Below are positions 1 to 11,900 of a stretch of DNA of 64,000 bases, in pieces (position 1 is the first letter of the stretch; each line of letters starts with the position of its first letter). Position numbers and translations under genes: made by a program. The DNA comes from Strigops habroptila (Eukaryota > Chordata > Aves > Psittaciformes > Psittacidae), in NCBI RefSeq assembly GCF_004027225.2, contig NC_044277.2, positions 99,999,725-100,063,724 of the forward strand. The letters are read 5' to 3'. The notes under the pieces are model-generated. The model saw only the letters and a program-made list of their open reading frames with translations. It had not been told where the DNA came from and made no database searches.

Positions 1-2755
1 TTATTCCAGTATCAATCTAGAATAATTTCACAGAAGGAAGTGAATTTCACTCATATTTACAAAGATACTGCTGAGAAAGAATTTGCCCTATGATAGATTT
101 CAAAAATATAATATTAATCCGAAAGATAATAAAGATGTGTAAAGGAATACGGAGGTTTCCTCCTGTTGTGGTTGATGCTCAGGTTTTTCTAAAGAAGTTA
201 AAAGATTACAGTTCGGATGGTTGTAGAAGAAATAACTATAGTTTGATCCATTGGCTCAAAGCAATTAACATCTGTTTACATTTTCTTTTGAAATTTAAGC
301 AAAAGATAATCAATTGAAAGGAATTTTTAAAATTCTATGCAGAACTGTTCAAAAAGTGAAAGGTTTATGAAAAGTTCATTACATATACTTCCAAAATGTT
401 TTCCTAGAGGTTAAAAATTATGCTTTTAAGTGATTAAACTGTGTAGATAACTAATGAGACGTGTGGGGGTTTATTTCTTGTAGATGAAAACATACAGCTG
501 TATTAAAAATTTTAATACAAAGAAAGTTTTACTAAAATTCCTGCAGGTAAATGGGTATTGGTAAAGTGGAAACTTCAGTTTGCTTGACATACAAAAAGAA
601 AAAACACACCCAAAAAAAAATCAAATATGCTGTTAGATGCTGAGTTTATGTCAATAAACATCTTGCATCAGCTGTCACTGAATTCACTGGGTTTCTGTGT
701 TCTTCTCTGTTCACGGCACTTGATAGTCGATCAGCTCATCTGCTTCTCCCGTTGACTTCAGCAGGATCTGGGTGGCAAACCAAAGAACATTAATGCAGTT
801 GGGCTCTGGCTTCTTTTTTTATTAACAGCTTCAGAAGTGTTCAAGTGAAAGAACCTGGTTTTAAGGGTACTTTCAGATCTGTGAGTCAAAATTTTGAATG
901 ATGTTCATCCTCTTGGGTTCTTCTCTGAGGCTGGATTGGAACTTCAAATATGTGTCAGTCTTGTGTTCCTGGTTATTGTCTGAAGGAGATATGAGGCAGA
1001 AAGGTTCACAGTTGAGATTTTAGAATTGGGAAACAGGCTGTCCATCACAGGTGTGTCATTACTGTGGTATGTACCTCAGCTAATATAAAAGCTCCTCAGG
1101 TCAGCAGCTTGAATCATAGCGTGCAACAGCCCTAAACAGGGAGGAAAATGGCATGGGGAAGACCTGTAGTTATGTATTACTTGTATATACATACCTGGGA
1201 ATATATTTTCTCATTGAGAGTTAGTAAGAGTGTTTTATGCCTTTCCAAACAGTTCACTTGTTGGCAGCTGCCCAGCTCATAGGACAGCACCAGTTGGCAG
1301 CAATCACAACAGGAACACCAGACAATCGAAGTAGTTATCTAGGAAAATATTTAAAGATGATGAACATTGATGGGCAGTCTGGGACATAATGTGAGCAAAA
1401 CTTGCTTTTTCCATCAGCAAACCCAGAACTGAAATATTTCATAACCACTGCATTCATGGAGAGGACATTGAAAACAAAAATCAAGTGAGATATCTTCAAA
1501 GGGGGCTGATCCAAACGTACCCTTCAACTTTACCTGCTAAAGTCTATCATGGGAATTTACTTTCTTAAGGCTGGGATAGGAGCAGAATCAAAACAGCTAC
1601 AGGACATGCTCCTGTGTGAACAACATAGAGTTGTCAGAGTCATTTGTGTGCAAGTGCTCTTATTTTTTCTTGAACCACATGATGATTCCAGTTTGCACTC
1701 TTGCTTGACAAGCAATAACATCATGATCATGATAAATTGTCTTAGTTTGACATGCATTTCTCTGTCTTAATAGTCACTTGAGGGTTTCCCTAGATATTGT
1801 CTAACCCTTTGTAGTGCCTCTTCAAGATTTGTGGAAGGTGCATAGGCAGGACATTGGTTGAGATGAGCTCCTGAGGTCCTATGATCCCATCCTAGCCTAG
1901 CTTCTTCTACTCCACTGACCAGGGATGAGACCATGGTATTTGTCTCCTGGGTGGCCATTCTGAAAAGACATATGTTTGAAAATCCATCTTTCTGTGTAGG
2001 CGGCTTTTGTCTTCTCTCTGCCTTCAAGACTGTGAATTTATTGAGGCAGGAGTTATATCTTCCTTTGTATAATGCTTCCTTATACAAAACTGCTGTACAG
2101 ACCAGGTGATTTTGCCATTGCAAGATACTCTAGAAGCATAGGCTGGTTATTTATTAAAAGTCCCAGGTCCCTTCTAGTGCAGATCCTACCAAAAATATTC
2201 AGATATTGTAAAGTAGGATGAATACATTACTCTAGAGCATGGAGTAGCTTTTCTCTCACGCTTACAGACTCATGAAGCAGAATAGCCATCCCTTCTTTCC
2301 CCTGCCCTTCTTCAGAGTCACCAGTGATGCTGGTACCTGCTCATTCCTTCTCCTTTCCTGTGAGAATAACATCCTCCTTTCACCTAGGGTCTGTATAAGT
2401 GCAGTGGGTCACTGCTGGGTTAATTTCATTGATCTTAATAAAGGTATTTTTGACAGAGCAGCCAATGTAGTGTTGAAGAGTGGCAGATGGATCCTTTGTT
2501 CTGCTGTCGGAGAGAGGGTGTGTGTGTGTGCACAGTGTCCTCAACCTGGTGAGATATGTCTTTCTGAAGTGTGTTATGCCAACCTTCTTATTTTAAGTCT
2601 TAGCTACGTTCCCTCTTGCTGGACTAAGCATTTCTGCATCAGCTCTTTTCTCCAGGAAGGGAAAATGATACAATTGTAAATATTTCCATGGGTTAGATGA
2701 TGCTGCTGTTTTCTTTTTACCCTGAAGAGAGAAAAGCTATTGTTCTTGTCTGTAG
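1..2755. other. presumed OBSCN intron
   Basis: No exon was recognised here. I looked for Ig-like or DH/PH coding segments with splice sites and found only short open stretches without protein-family resemblance. The stretch precedes the first recognised obscurin exon at 2756, which starts in the middle of a codon, so it is most simply an intron of OBSCN. A short (GT)n run lies near 2518-2531. No CR1 piece was recognised. Confidence 0.5.
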
Positions 2756-5700
2756 GAATGACTTCCCCACAGTCAGAGATGGAGACTTCTGTCCAGGCCT
2801 CGCTTCAGCGTGCTGATAAGGAGATCAAGAAAGCTCTAAAGAAACTCGTGGACACGGCATCAATGCTGGTGACTCTTCCTCTGGGCATGCAAGAAGGAAC
2901 TGGTGGCCTTGGCCTTCCTGAGTACATTCCTTCAGACCGCTCAGAAACAGCAGCTGGGCCCTCGGTAGTAGTTCATGAAGCCAGTACCCAAACCCAGACT
3001 GCTGGAGGGCATGGTAGGTTTGGCACGAATCTGGAAAATGTCCCATGGGAGTCAAGAGAAGGAACACACCAATAATAATTTTTTTCCCCATCGTTCTTTT
3101 GTTTTGTTGTGTTTTGACAATTGAAGATTAAGAGAGGACATTCAGACCCAAAGACACACGGGGCTGTGGGCTGGGGTTAGGTTGGACACAAGTTTGGGGC
3201 ACATCTTTCTGGAAACAGAAAACTGTGTCTGAAGTAGAGTTTGGTTCATCACCTGCCCAAAATGGAGGTATAGGGGATTTTTTTCCACATTTGGGCTTTG
3301 GACCCAGGGCTTGCTTCAAACATTTTTGGGGGAGAAGAGGGGATGGGAGTCTACCTTACATTTATATAAGTTTTTTTATTTGGTAGGGAGAGTAAAAGAG
3401 GTTGCTTTTCTTTTATTGTTTGCCATAAACAAGCTGGAAATGTGTTTAACACTCCTGTATCAACTATTAGACTTTCTAGGATGTTCAGTGCATCAAGTTC
3501 ACCTGCATGTTACTGGCTCTGGAGCCTTAGTAGATTCCTTATCAGTTTCTGTGTGACTAAAACCAATGATACGTGTGATTGTCTTGCCAGAACAAGTCTT
3601 CCGTCTTGGCATTATTGAAAAAAAAAACCAAAACCAAAACATGACTAAGCAGCAACCCTTCCAGTTTTCCTCCTTCTTCTGCCATACCAACTTGTCTAAG
3701 CTGTCTCTGTGTCAAGTCAGAGTAACTGTCCTCCACCAGTGTTGACTTAAAATGACAATGTCAAGTAGCCTTCAACCTTCAAACTCCAGATGCTGTTTTA
3801 GAAAAAAGATATTCTTGTCTAAAACTTAACAAGGTTAGAAATAGATTTAGTGGAATCAGACATTAAATAACTACATTAAAAAATGGCAGAGCTTTGAAAT
3901 CTTTTTTCCTTTCTAGGAGGAAATCATCTACAAAAATAATCCTCTTGTGAAGTGGGATGACTCAAAAATCATAATTAATGTCAACTTGCAGATTATTTCC
4001 TTAGTCATAACTACAGAGACAGTATGATAATGAATGAGATGGTTTTGCAGTCTTTGCATCTGAGAAAACTAAACATGTTATTAACATGGAGAATTATTTT
4101 AATAAAACGGAGACTTGACAATTGTCCCTATCATCACATGCTTTGAATAAAAAGAAGGCAAATATTTTGATCGTGCTGGCAATAGAAAAGCACAAACTCA
4201 CCAATCTGGGAACTCTGACCCTGCCAGTAATGCCTTGAATAACCATGTTTTCCATCCCAATAGAGCTGGTTTATGCGATTTCTAGAAAACTGCTGCCTTT
4301 ATTGCAAAACCAGCCAGCTCCAAACATCCCTAGAGTGCTCCCCAAAAAGGCCCTTCCTGCGGGGACAAGGCTCCTCTTGATTTAACCTTTTCTCCTCAGA
4401 TGAAAAAAGAGATGATGCACTTTATCCTGTAGCGTAACTACAATGAACAATATAAAAGACTACTTCTGGAATGGAAGATCAAACCAGGTTTTGAAGATAT
4501 ATCTGATAAAATAACTAATAATAAAAGAAGAACAATACTGAACTGCCATCAAGCTGCACCATCTTTTTGTTTCCTTGTTCCTATAAGCCACATATGCCAG
4601 ACCTAATTCTAGTGTAACTCAGAGTTGTATGAGGACATTTACAAAGAACCCAGTGGAGGTGCACCAATGCTGACTTTATAACATCACCAGGTCTTCCATA
4701 TTAACAAACCTCCATATTATCTCCGTATTAGTTTTATCCCCAGCCAGAGCCTGCCGTAATCACCAGTTTTACACTGATGTAACCTTACTCATTTCACTGA
4801 TGCTGTCTGTGATTGCACCAATGAGTCAAGGACGCAATGCCTAACTAACTGAAACATTCATGTGTACAAAGCTAACATTGGGCATTCCTGGAAAGTATTT
4901 AAAAGATGTGTAGATGTGGCACACTTGGCAGTGCTGGGTTAATGGTTTGACTTGATGATCTTAAGGGTCTTTTCCAAACTAAACGATTCTATGATTTCAT
5001 CATAGCCATGAGCTGGAACCCAAACAGCATTAAATGATCTCCTATAAAGGATGTACTGAACTCATGCTATCCTTTCAGTCATCCCTTTTGTTCTTGTCCC
5101 TGCTGACTGCCTTTCTTATTTTTATCTGTGTGTGTTTCCTTACAGAAAATTTAGTTTTGCCCAGTCAGCAATGTGCCACTGTTCAGTCTTGCTGGTGTTA
5201 TTCAAGCCCTTTGCTTCATGTGGTCTCCTCTTAGCTTCAGCTGAGGTCAGACAGCTGTAGTTCTGACACAAGGCAGACTAGACATGGCTCCAAAGGTTTG
5301 CTCTGGGTTTCAGGTATGCTGTCATAGGTGATGTGTATAACTTGCCCTATTTCTCCTGCCAGAAAAAGCACAAAGGCAGATTCTAGCTGAAGAACCAGGT
5401 GTGCCAAAGCCCAGTCCCAGTCCTTCCCATGAAGAGACAGCTGCTGGAGAGGAAAGCACTCAGGAGCGTACTGTTCCTATTACCAGGTAAATAAATACCC
5501 ATCTCAGTATACACATTTCCGAATGTGGCAGGCTTTGTTGTAAGAAAAGCAAGTCCTCTGTGGTGGAGGAAGCAAGTGGTGACTTGAACGGATTCTTGTA
5601 AGTTTGTTATTTTTTTTAGAATTCTATTCACACATGCATTATGCAAGAAGGATATAACAGGTTGGAAAGAACATAATTCCCCCAAAACAAAATTCTTCTT

Positions 5701-5956
5701 GTATTAATTTTAAGTAAATAATTATCTGTGTGGTGGTTAAACACATAGATCAATGGCAGGTTGTAATCCTGCATGCCTGTAGTTGTACATGACTATGTAA
5801 TGATCTTTTCTCTTGGGCTTCATGAAAGAACATCACCGGAGACAGAAGACTGGTACAGAAGAGAAGGAGATGTGGTCTGGGATGTACACAGTGAAGTTTA
5901 TATTGAGACCACGGAAAGAACTTGCGTGTATAAGACTGAGGAGAAGACCCCAACAA
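2756..5956 (+). CDS. OBSCN: OBSCN linker exons upstream of the kinase-proximal Ig
   Basis: There are three exons (2756-3013, 5363-5486, 5829-5956) with phases 1-1, 1-2 and 2-1. They encode non-modular sequence: a lysine-rich amphipathic stretch ([18 protein letters not shown]), a Pro/Ser/Glu-rich piece ([19 protein letters not shown]) and an acidic piece ([18 protein letters not shown]). No known domain is visible. In human obscurin a non-modular linker lies between the PH-Ig-Ig block and the Ig before kinase 1, and these exons sit where that linker is expected. The exons are supported by acceptors and donors and by phase continuity. The first is the least certain because nothing upstream anchors it. 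Confidence 0.68.
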
Positions 5957-8900
5957 GTAAGAAAACCTTGTTTCCCTTTCCCACATCCTGTAATTGTCTT
6001 TGTCTTCTCTTTGGGTAATAACGCCTAATGACTGTTGTGGGTTTTGGTTTTTTTTTATAATGCTTCCATTTTTTCAGCAGTAACTGTTCATTAAACAAAA
6101 AGTAATAAACTCCTTATCATGAAGATAAGAAGCCTAAAAGTATTGCTGGTGTAAAGAAACACAAGTATATTGCTGTGATATCTCTTGATTTGACATTAAG
6201 CTAATGTTATATCCTAAATGGCCAGTCCAATAAATCCCATTTGAGTAATTCAACCTGTATAAGCACACTATGAGTAAAGTTATTGTATCGTGCTTGCATC
6301 AAAACTTTGTGTCTCACCAGGTCCTCCCTATATGCAAGTGACAATAGAGGATGTGCAGGTGAATTCTGGTGAGTGTGCCAAATTTCAGGCAGTCATTGAA
6401 GGAACCCCTCAGCCCACCGTTTTGTGGTTTAAGGTAAGTGCAGACTTTTCTCTGGCTGAGAGTAAGGACTGCAGAAAGGACTGTATGGCTGTACTTTTGT
6501 GGGGAATTTCTTTTGCGCTTTCATCCTGCACATCTTACTCTGATTCTGGGTCCTATCTATAGACTTTGTTGAACCAGCTGCAGTTCTCACTGGAACCACC
6601 AACCATGCATGTCATCCTGTGTTGCCTCCAGTGTCACCATGGCTCCTTTTGCTGAGCAGGCAACCAAGATAATTCTGGGGACCAAGATGGGCTGGAAAGG
6701 AGATTGGTTCCTGTTCTGAGAGCCACCAAGATGTGTGCTGCTGTTTTGGGGGCAGGGAAGGAATTCAGAGTGGTTAATTCCAATTGTCAATATGATTTCC
6801 GGGCACTGTATCTTTTATGCAGCTACTTGGTAAAATGAATGTGACTAAGGACAATGAATATCCTATAGAAAGGAAGGAGAAATAACTGATTATTCCCCAG
6901 TCACATCCCTGAAATGAGCCAGTGTTGTTCTATAATGATTGTCTGTAACTCCTCTGTTCAACTGTTTTGTACACACAAGTTTTATTTCCTTTTTTTTTTT
7001 CTGTATGGGAAGTGCAAGGATGGGCTACTCAGACAAATAAAATAACCTTAAAAAACACAAGCAAAAATGCAAAGAGCCCCCTCCCACATGCACACACCTG
7101 AACACCTTGAAAAGAATAAGAACAAGGCAACAATATATGATACCACGCTGTCATTCTTGCAATAGCTGACAATTTCAGCTCAGAGTTATGGCAAGTAAGC
7201 TGAACTTTTACCTATTTACTAACCCACAGTAAAGGTCTCCACATGCTTATCTCATCTCCTCTTGCACCCATGCAAGTGCCTTGCATGTACAGTGTCCTTT
7301 GTCAAGGAGTTCAACCCAATAACAGTATGCTGCCTGAAGTGCCACCTCTTTGTGGCTGTTGTGTACATATTTGCCACCATATTTTGCTGAGCAGGCAACC
7401 AAGATAATTCTGAGGACCAAGATGGGCTGGAAAGGAGATTGGTTCCAGACCACCCCTTCCAGGCTGAAGAGCTCCAACTTGCTCTGTCAATCCTCATCTG
7501 GAAGATGTTACAGGAAGAACATTGCTGCAACAGTACCACACCCTGGGCAAACCAAGGATTTATAAGATGCTTTCTGTCTTATTCTTAATTTCTTCCCTCA
7601 TAATTTCTAACATCTGGTACTTTTTGACGGCCACCAAGCACTGAGATGGGGCTGCCATGGAGTGATTTACTGTAACTAGAAGTTTAGCTCCAGTGTAATA
7701 AGCAACAGCTCTGAGACCACCATTTCATGTGGGAGAATAGGGTTACATCAATTTACATTTATTGTATCACATACATTTATCTGGCACCTTACTGCCCAGA
7801 CAGGCAGTTTCATAAGGTCCTTTTCCAAATCTTCATAATCTGCTGTATCACATGCTTTCCCTCCTGTCCTTTTTTTCCATAGCATTTATGCATATGGAAA
7901 AATGCATAAATTTTTCCATTTCCACAAATATATGTGGAAGTGCCAGCACAAGCTGGAGACCAGGCAGGAGCACAGTAGCTGATCCTTGTGCTCCCTGGGC
8001 TGACTGTTCAGGCACGGTGTGCTGGGAGAACTGAAGAATAAATCACATAGCCCCAGCAATCCCTCCCAAGCCTGTATTCCTATGAATGGGTTATGAAACG
8101 AAAACATCATTGGGTGATGTGGAAGCAGGGAAAGTTAGATGTGGAGGACTTCTTCAGCCAGCACTTTTTTAGTGAGATTTCCTAGCCTAAATGGTCTGTG
8201 TTGTAGCTGTGCTCATGTATCTTGTTTCTTGAAGTGAGGAAACATCCATTTCCATCTTGTCTTTTCCAGTGCCAAACTGTCATTTCATTATTTCAGGGCA
8301 CTTCACTGCTGACAGACAGCAACAAGCTCCACCAGGGGAATGAAGGAACAACATATTTCTTAGTCGTGGATAATGCTGTCTTGGAAGATGGTGGTGTTTA
8401 TACCTGTGTTGCCAAAAATGCAGGAGGGGAGGTTTTGTGCAAAGCAGAGCTTATTGTACGCGAAGGTAATGTCATTCTTTCCACTTCAGGAGTTGCTTCC
8501 ATAGCCATTGCAGTATGTATTCTGTTGCAGTCATCTTCTGGTGCCCATGTGGTATCTGCTCTGTATTCCTGCATAGCATTTTTCTGTTACCAGTATGGCA
8601 CTGGTATACATACACACACACACGCACGCATATTGAGATTTTTTTTTTTCTCTGCTTCAGACTACATGATGAACTGGTACAATGCACCACAGAAATAAGC
8701 AGGGCCATGACAGGCTGAGAGAGCTGGGGTTGTTCAGCCTGGAGAAGAGAAGGCTCTAGGGACACCTTAAAGCAGTTTCCAGTGCCTAAAGGGGACCTGC
8801 AAAAAGTCTGGAGAGGGACTTTTTACAAGGGCATGTAAGGACAGGACAAGGGGGAATGGGTTTAAAACGGCAAAGGAGAGATTTAGATGAAATCTGAGGA

Positions 8901-11900
8901 AGAAGTTCCTCGCTGTGAGGGTGGTGAGGCCCTGGCACAGGGGCAGTGTTCAAGGCCAGGTTGGACAGGGCTTGGAGCAACCTGGTCTAGTGGAAGATGT
9001 CCGTGACCATGGCAGGGAGTTGGAACTGGATGAGCTTTAAGGTCCCAAACCAGTCTACGATTCTATGTCTTTGGTGGTGTTCTGCTCTTGAGGCTGTCTC
9101 TTCTATTTGTGCCAGGTAAAGATGCAGCCACAGAGCTCGTATTGATAGATTCTGTCATCGAACAGCTCCATTTAATTCTGTGTACAAGTTTAAAAGATGC
9201 CTGTAATTTTTCCTGCCCTAAGTTTTTCTTTTATAACTGCACTCTATTAGCAAGGCATTGTTGTCTGAATATTAACACTTATTTTCTTTCATTTCCAAAG
9301 CTAAGAAAGACCAAGCAGCGAAGAAAGTGGCCACCAGGAGAAAGCTCCATTCCCTTTATGAGGTTAAACAGGAGATTGGAAGGTAAATAAGTTTTCCAAC
9401 TTTATGACATCCCTGCTGGAGAATACCTGATTGCCCATCTGAGCTGCTGAGCATATATATAACCAGTGGTGGGCTCAGCTGCGATAAAATATGGAAAGGT
9501 GAAAGTACTGGCAGAACCGAGAGGTCACCCATTGCCGATGTGCTGGAAACATTTCCCTGAAGTTTCTAAGAGAGGATGGTAGAGTACATACAGTCCATTC
9601 ATAGGTCCTGGCAAGATAGGTGCCCTAGTATGGCTTCTTGGCAGTATTAGAATCACAAGCCCATATCGATGTATGGACAAACACTGAGTCCATCCAAGGG
9701 ATCCAAGAGCATCAGCCTTTGTCAGCACAAGGCTGCCACCTGAAACAGCTTTTCCCTTTATGTGAACTTGTTGCTTAGTTTTGGATACAGCCAGGAGAGG
9801 GCAATAGCACCTCACGATTAAGAAAATGAGCTTTTTATGTTGGAGAATTTAAGCCCTGAGCAGTAGGGAGCTGTCAAAGGCTGAGATGTGGAAAGGTCTA
9901 CACCCGCTGGGCTTTGAACCGAGTTTGAACAGTGCTTGTCTTTTGATTTTTACACAGGGGCTGCTTTAGCTTTGTGAAACGAGTTGTGCACAAAGGGAAC
10001 AGAGTGTCTTGTGCTGCCAAATTCATACCTCTGCGAAGCAAAACGAAGGCTCGAGCACATCAGGAGAGAGATATTCTTGCTTCTCTGTCCCATGACAGAA
10101 TTACCAGGCTCCTGGATCAGTTTGAAACACAGAAAACACTGATTTTGATTCTGGAGTTGTATCCTTTTCTGTGCTGCTTGTCTGAGGAGGCTGGGAAGTA
10201 CTAGGTAGAGTTCATTTACTAAATAACTAAGCAATTAATAAATTTTTTGTTTTGCTTGACATAACAGGACATGCACAATCTTTCTCTGCACCACAAGATA
10301 GCATAGCTCTCTAGGATCTTCACTGAGGTACTATGTTTCTGCTGTTTAAGGAAAAATTATACTTGTAAATGCAAGTGTAAATGAGGTGTTAAACACCGAA
10401 ACTCTTTTCTGAGACGTCTCTGTTTCCATGAGATCCAGTCTGGGTGAGCATGAGGGAAATGCAGTGCAGAGCAGAAAAGCCCACAGCCAACAGGTAAATG
10501 TTAGCACAAGTGACACCATGCTCCTGCTTATAGGGAGCACAAGTTTAGAGAAGCCCAATTCTGCAAGGACATGGCTGTAATAAAGATTTTAACAAATTAC
10601 ATGCACATCACGTTGCCTGAGATCACCTTGTGAATTCTGCTGTTAGCTGGATAGAGCTGGTTACAAAGTAAAAATAAGCATTTAACTGTAGTTCTGTTTT
10701 CCCTTAATGCTGTTGTCAGATGCTCCAGCGAAGAGCTCCTTGATCGTTTATTCAAGAAGAGTGTTGTCACTGAAGCAGAGGTAATATCTTTCTTTTTCAT
10801 TTGAAAGTCCAGAGCTGGTGGGTACCACCAGAGTATCTTCCACCTGCATTTTCCTCTTTGAATACGGAATGTCTTTGAACCAGTGATAATCTGTCAAACC
10901 AGAATCAGACTTCAAAATGTGTTTCCATCAATTTTCATTACTGAGGTGAATTTATTTGGGGAATAACTAGAAAGAGGCAGTGGTTTTGACCAGCAGCATT
11001 GCATTCGGCCTAATACAGATGATATTTGCTCTATTATCATATTTCTTTGCTATCCATCACATGGAGCTCCTCTATCTTCACATGCTTAATAACGATTTAT
11101 GCCCTTGCAATTTTACTTCTATCTACGCCATTTCAGTCTCCAAACCGAGATCTGAAATTACAGTTTCTAAGGGTTTTGTTGAGATCCTAGTGCTCAAATT
11201 TCAAAATCATAGGCTGGCTTGGGTTGGAAGCATCATCTAGTTCCAATCCCCCGCTCTCTTCTCCAGGCTGAACAGATGTTTCACATCTCCTATCTAGTAG
11301 CCACGTGTCCTATATTTATTACTAAAATGGATTTTTCTTAGAAATACTCGAGGGAAACATCATAGAATCATAGAATGGTTTGGGTTGGAAAGGTTCTTTA
11401 AGATCAAATGTCAGCCAACTCTATAGAATGTCAAAGGTAGAGGACTTCCAAAGCTGAAGCTAGCTGTAAATCTTCACTCCTTGTTCAGTCATAGTCAGAT
11501 TGGATCTACATATGGTCAAAAAAACAGGTTTACAACATAGCTGTAAAATGGTAAAATGTATTTGTGTTTTAAATGTGTATGATTTACACCAAGCCAGAGC
11601 TGAGTTTGAGTTAGGTAAGTTGGACAGTTGGTAAGGGTCATTGAACTTGAGGATTTCTGTATCTGTTTTTCACATGTTTGTAGGGTTGTGGTTTTTTTAA
11701 AGTAATGATTTGTTCACATATAGAAGGTTCCAGTAGGATAACGTGTGTCACACAAGAGGCACAACTTCATTCCCCAGGTTAGGTTCACATCTTCCAACTG
11801 CAAGACTAATATAAGAATTTGATTCTAGTTTTAGAAGTATTTCTAGTTCAATTTCTCCCACTCTCATATATTTAAAATGTTGGTGGAATCAGAGACCCTC

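Noticed and set aside
8786-8980. Open frames overlapping CR1 copies here and at 20311, 49141 and 63390
   Set aside because: They are frames through the non-coding 3' region of CR1 copies, not reverse-transcriptase coding sequence or host genes.
9525-9815. 96-codon minus-strand frame between obscurin exons
   Set aside because: Intronic, with no domain and no conserved motif.
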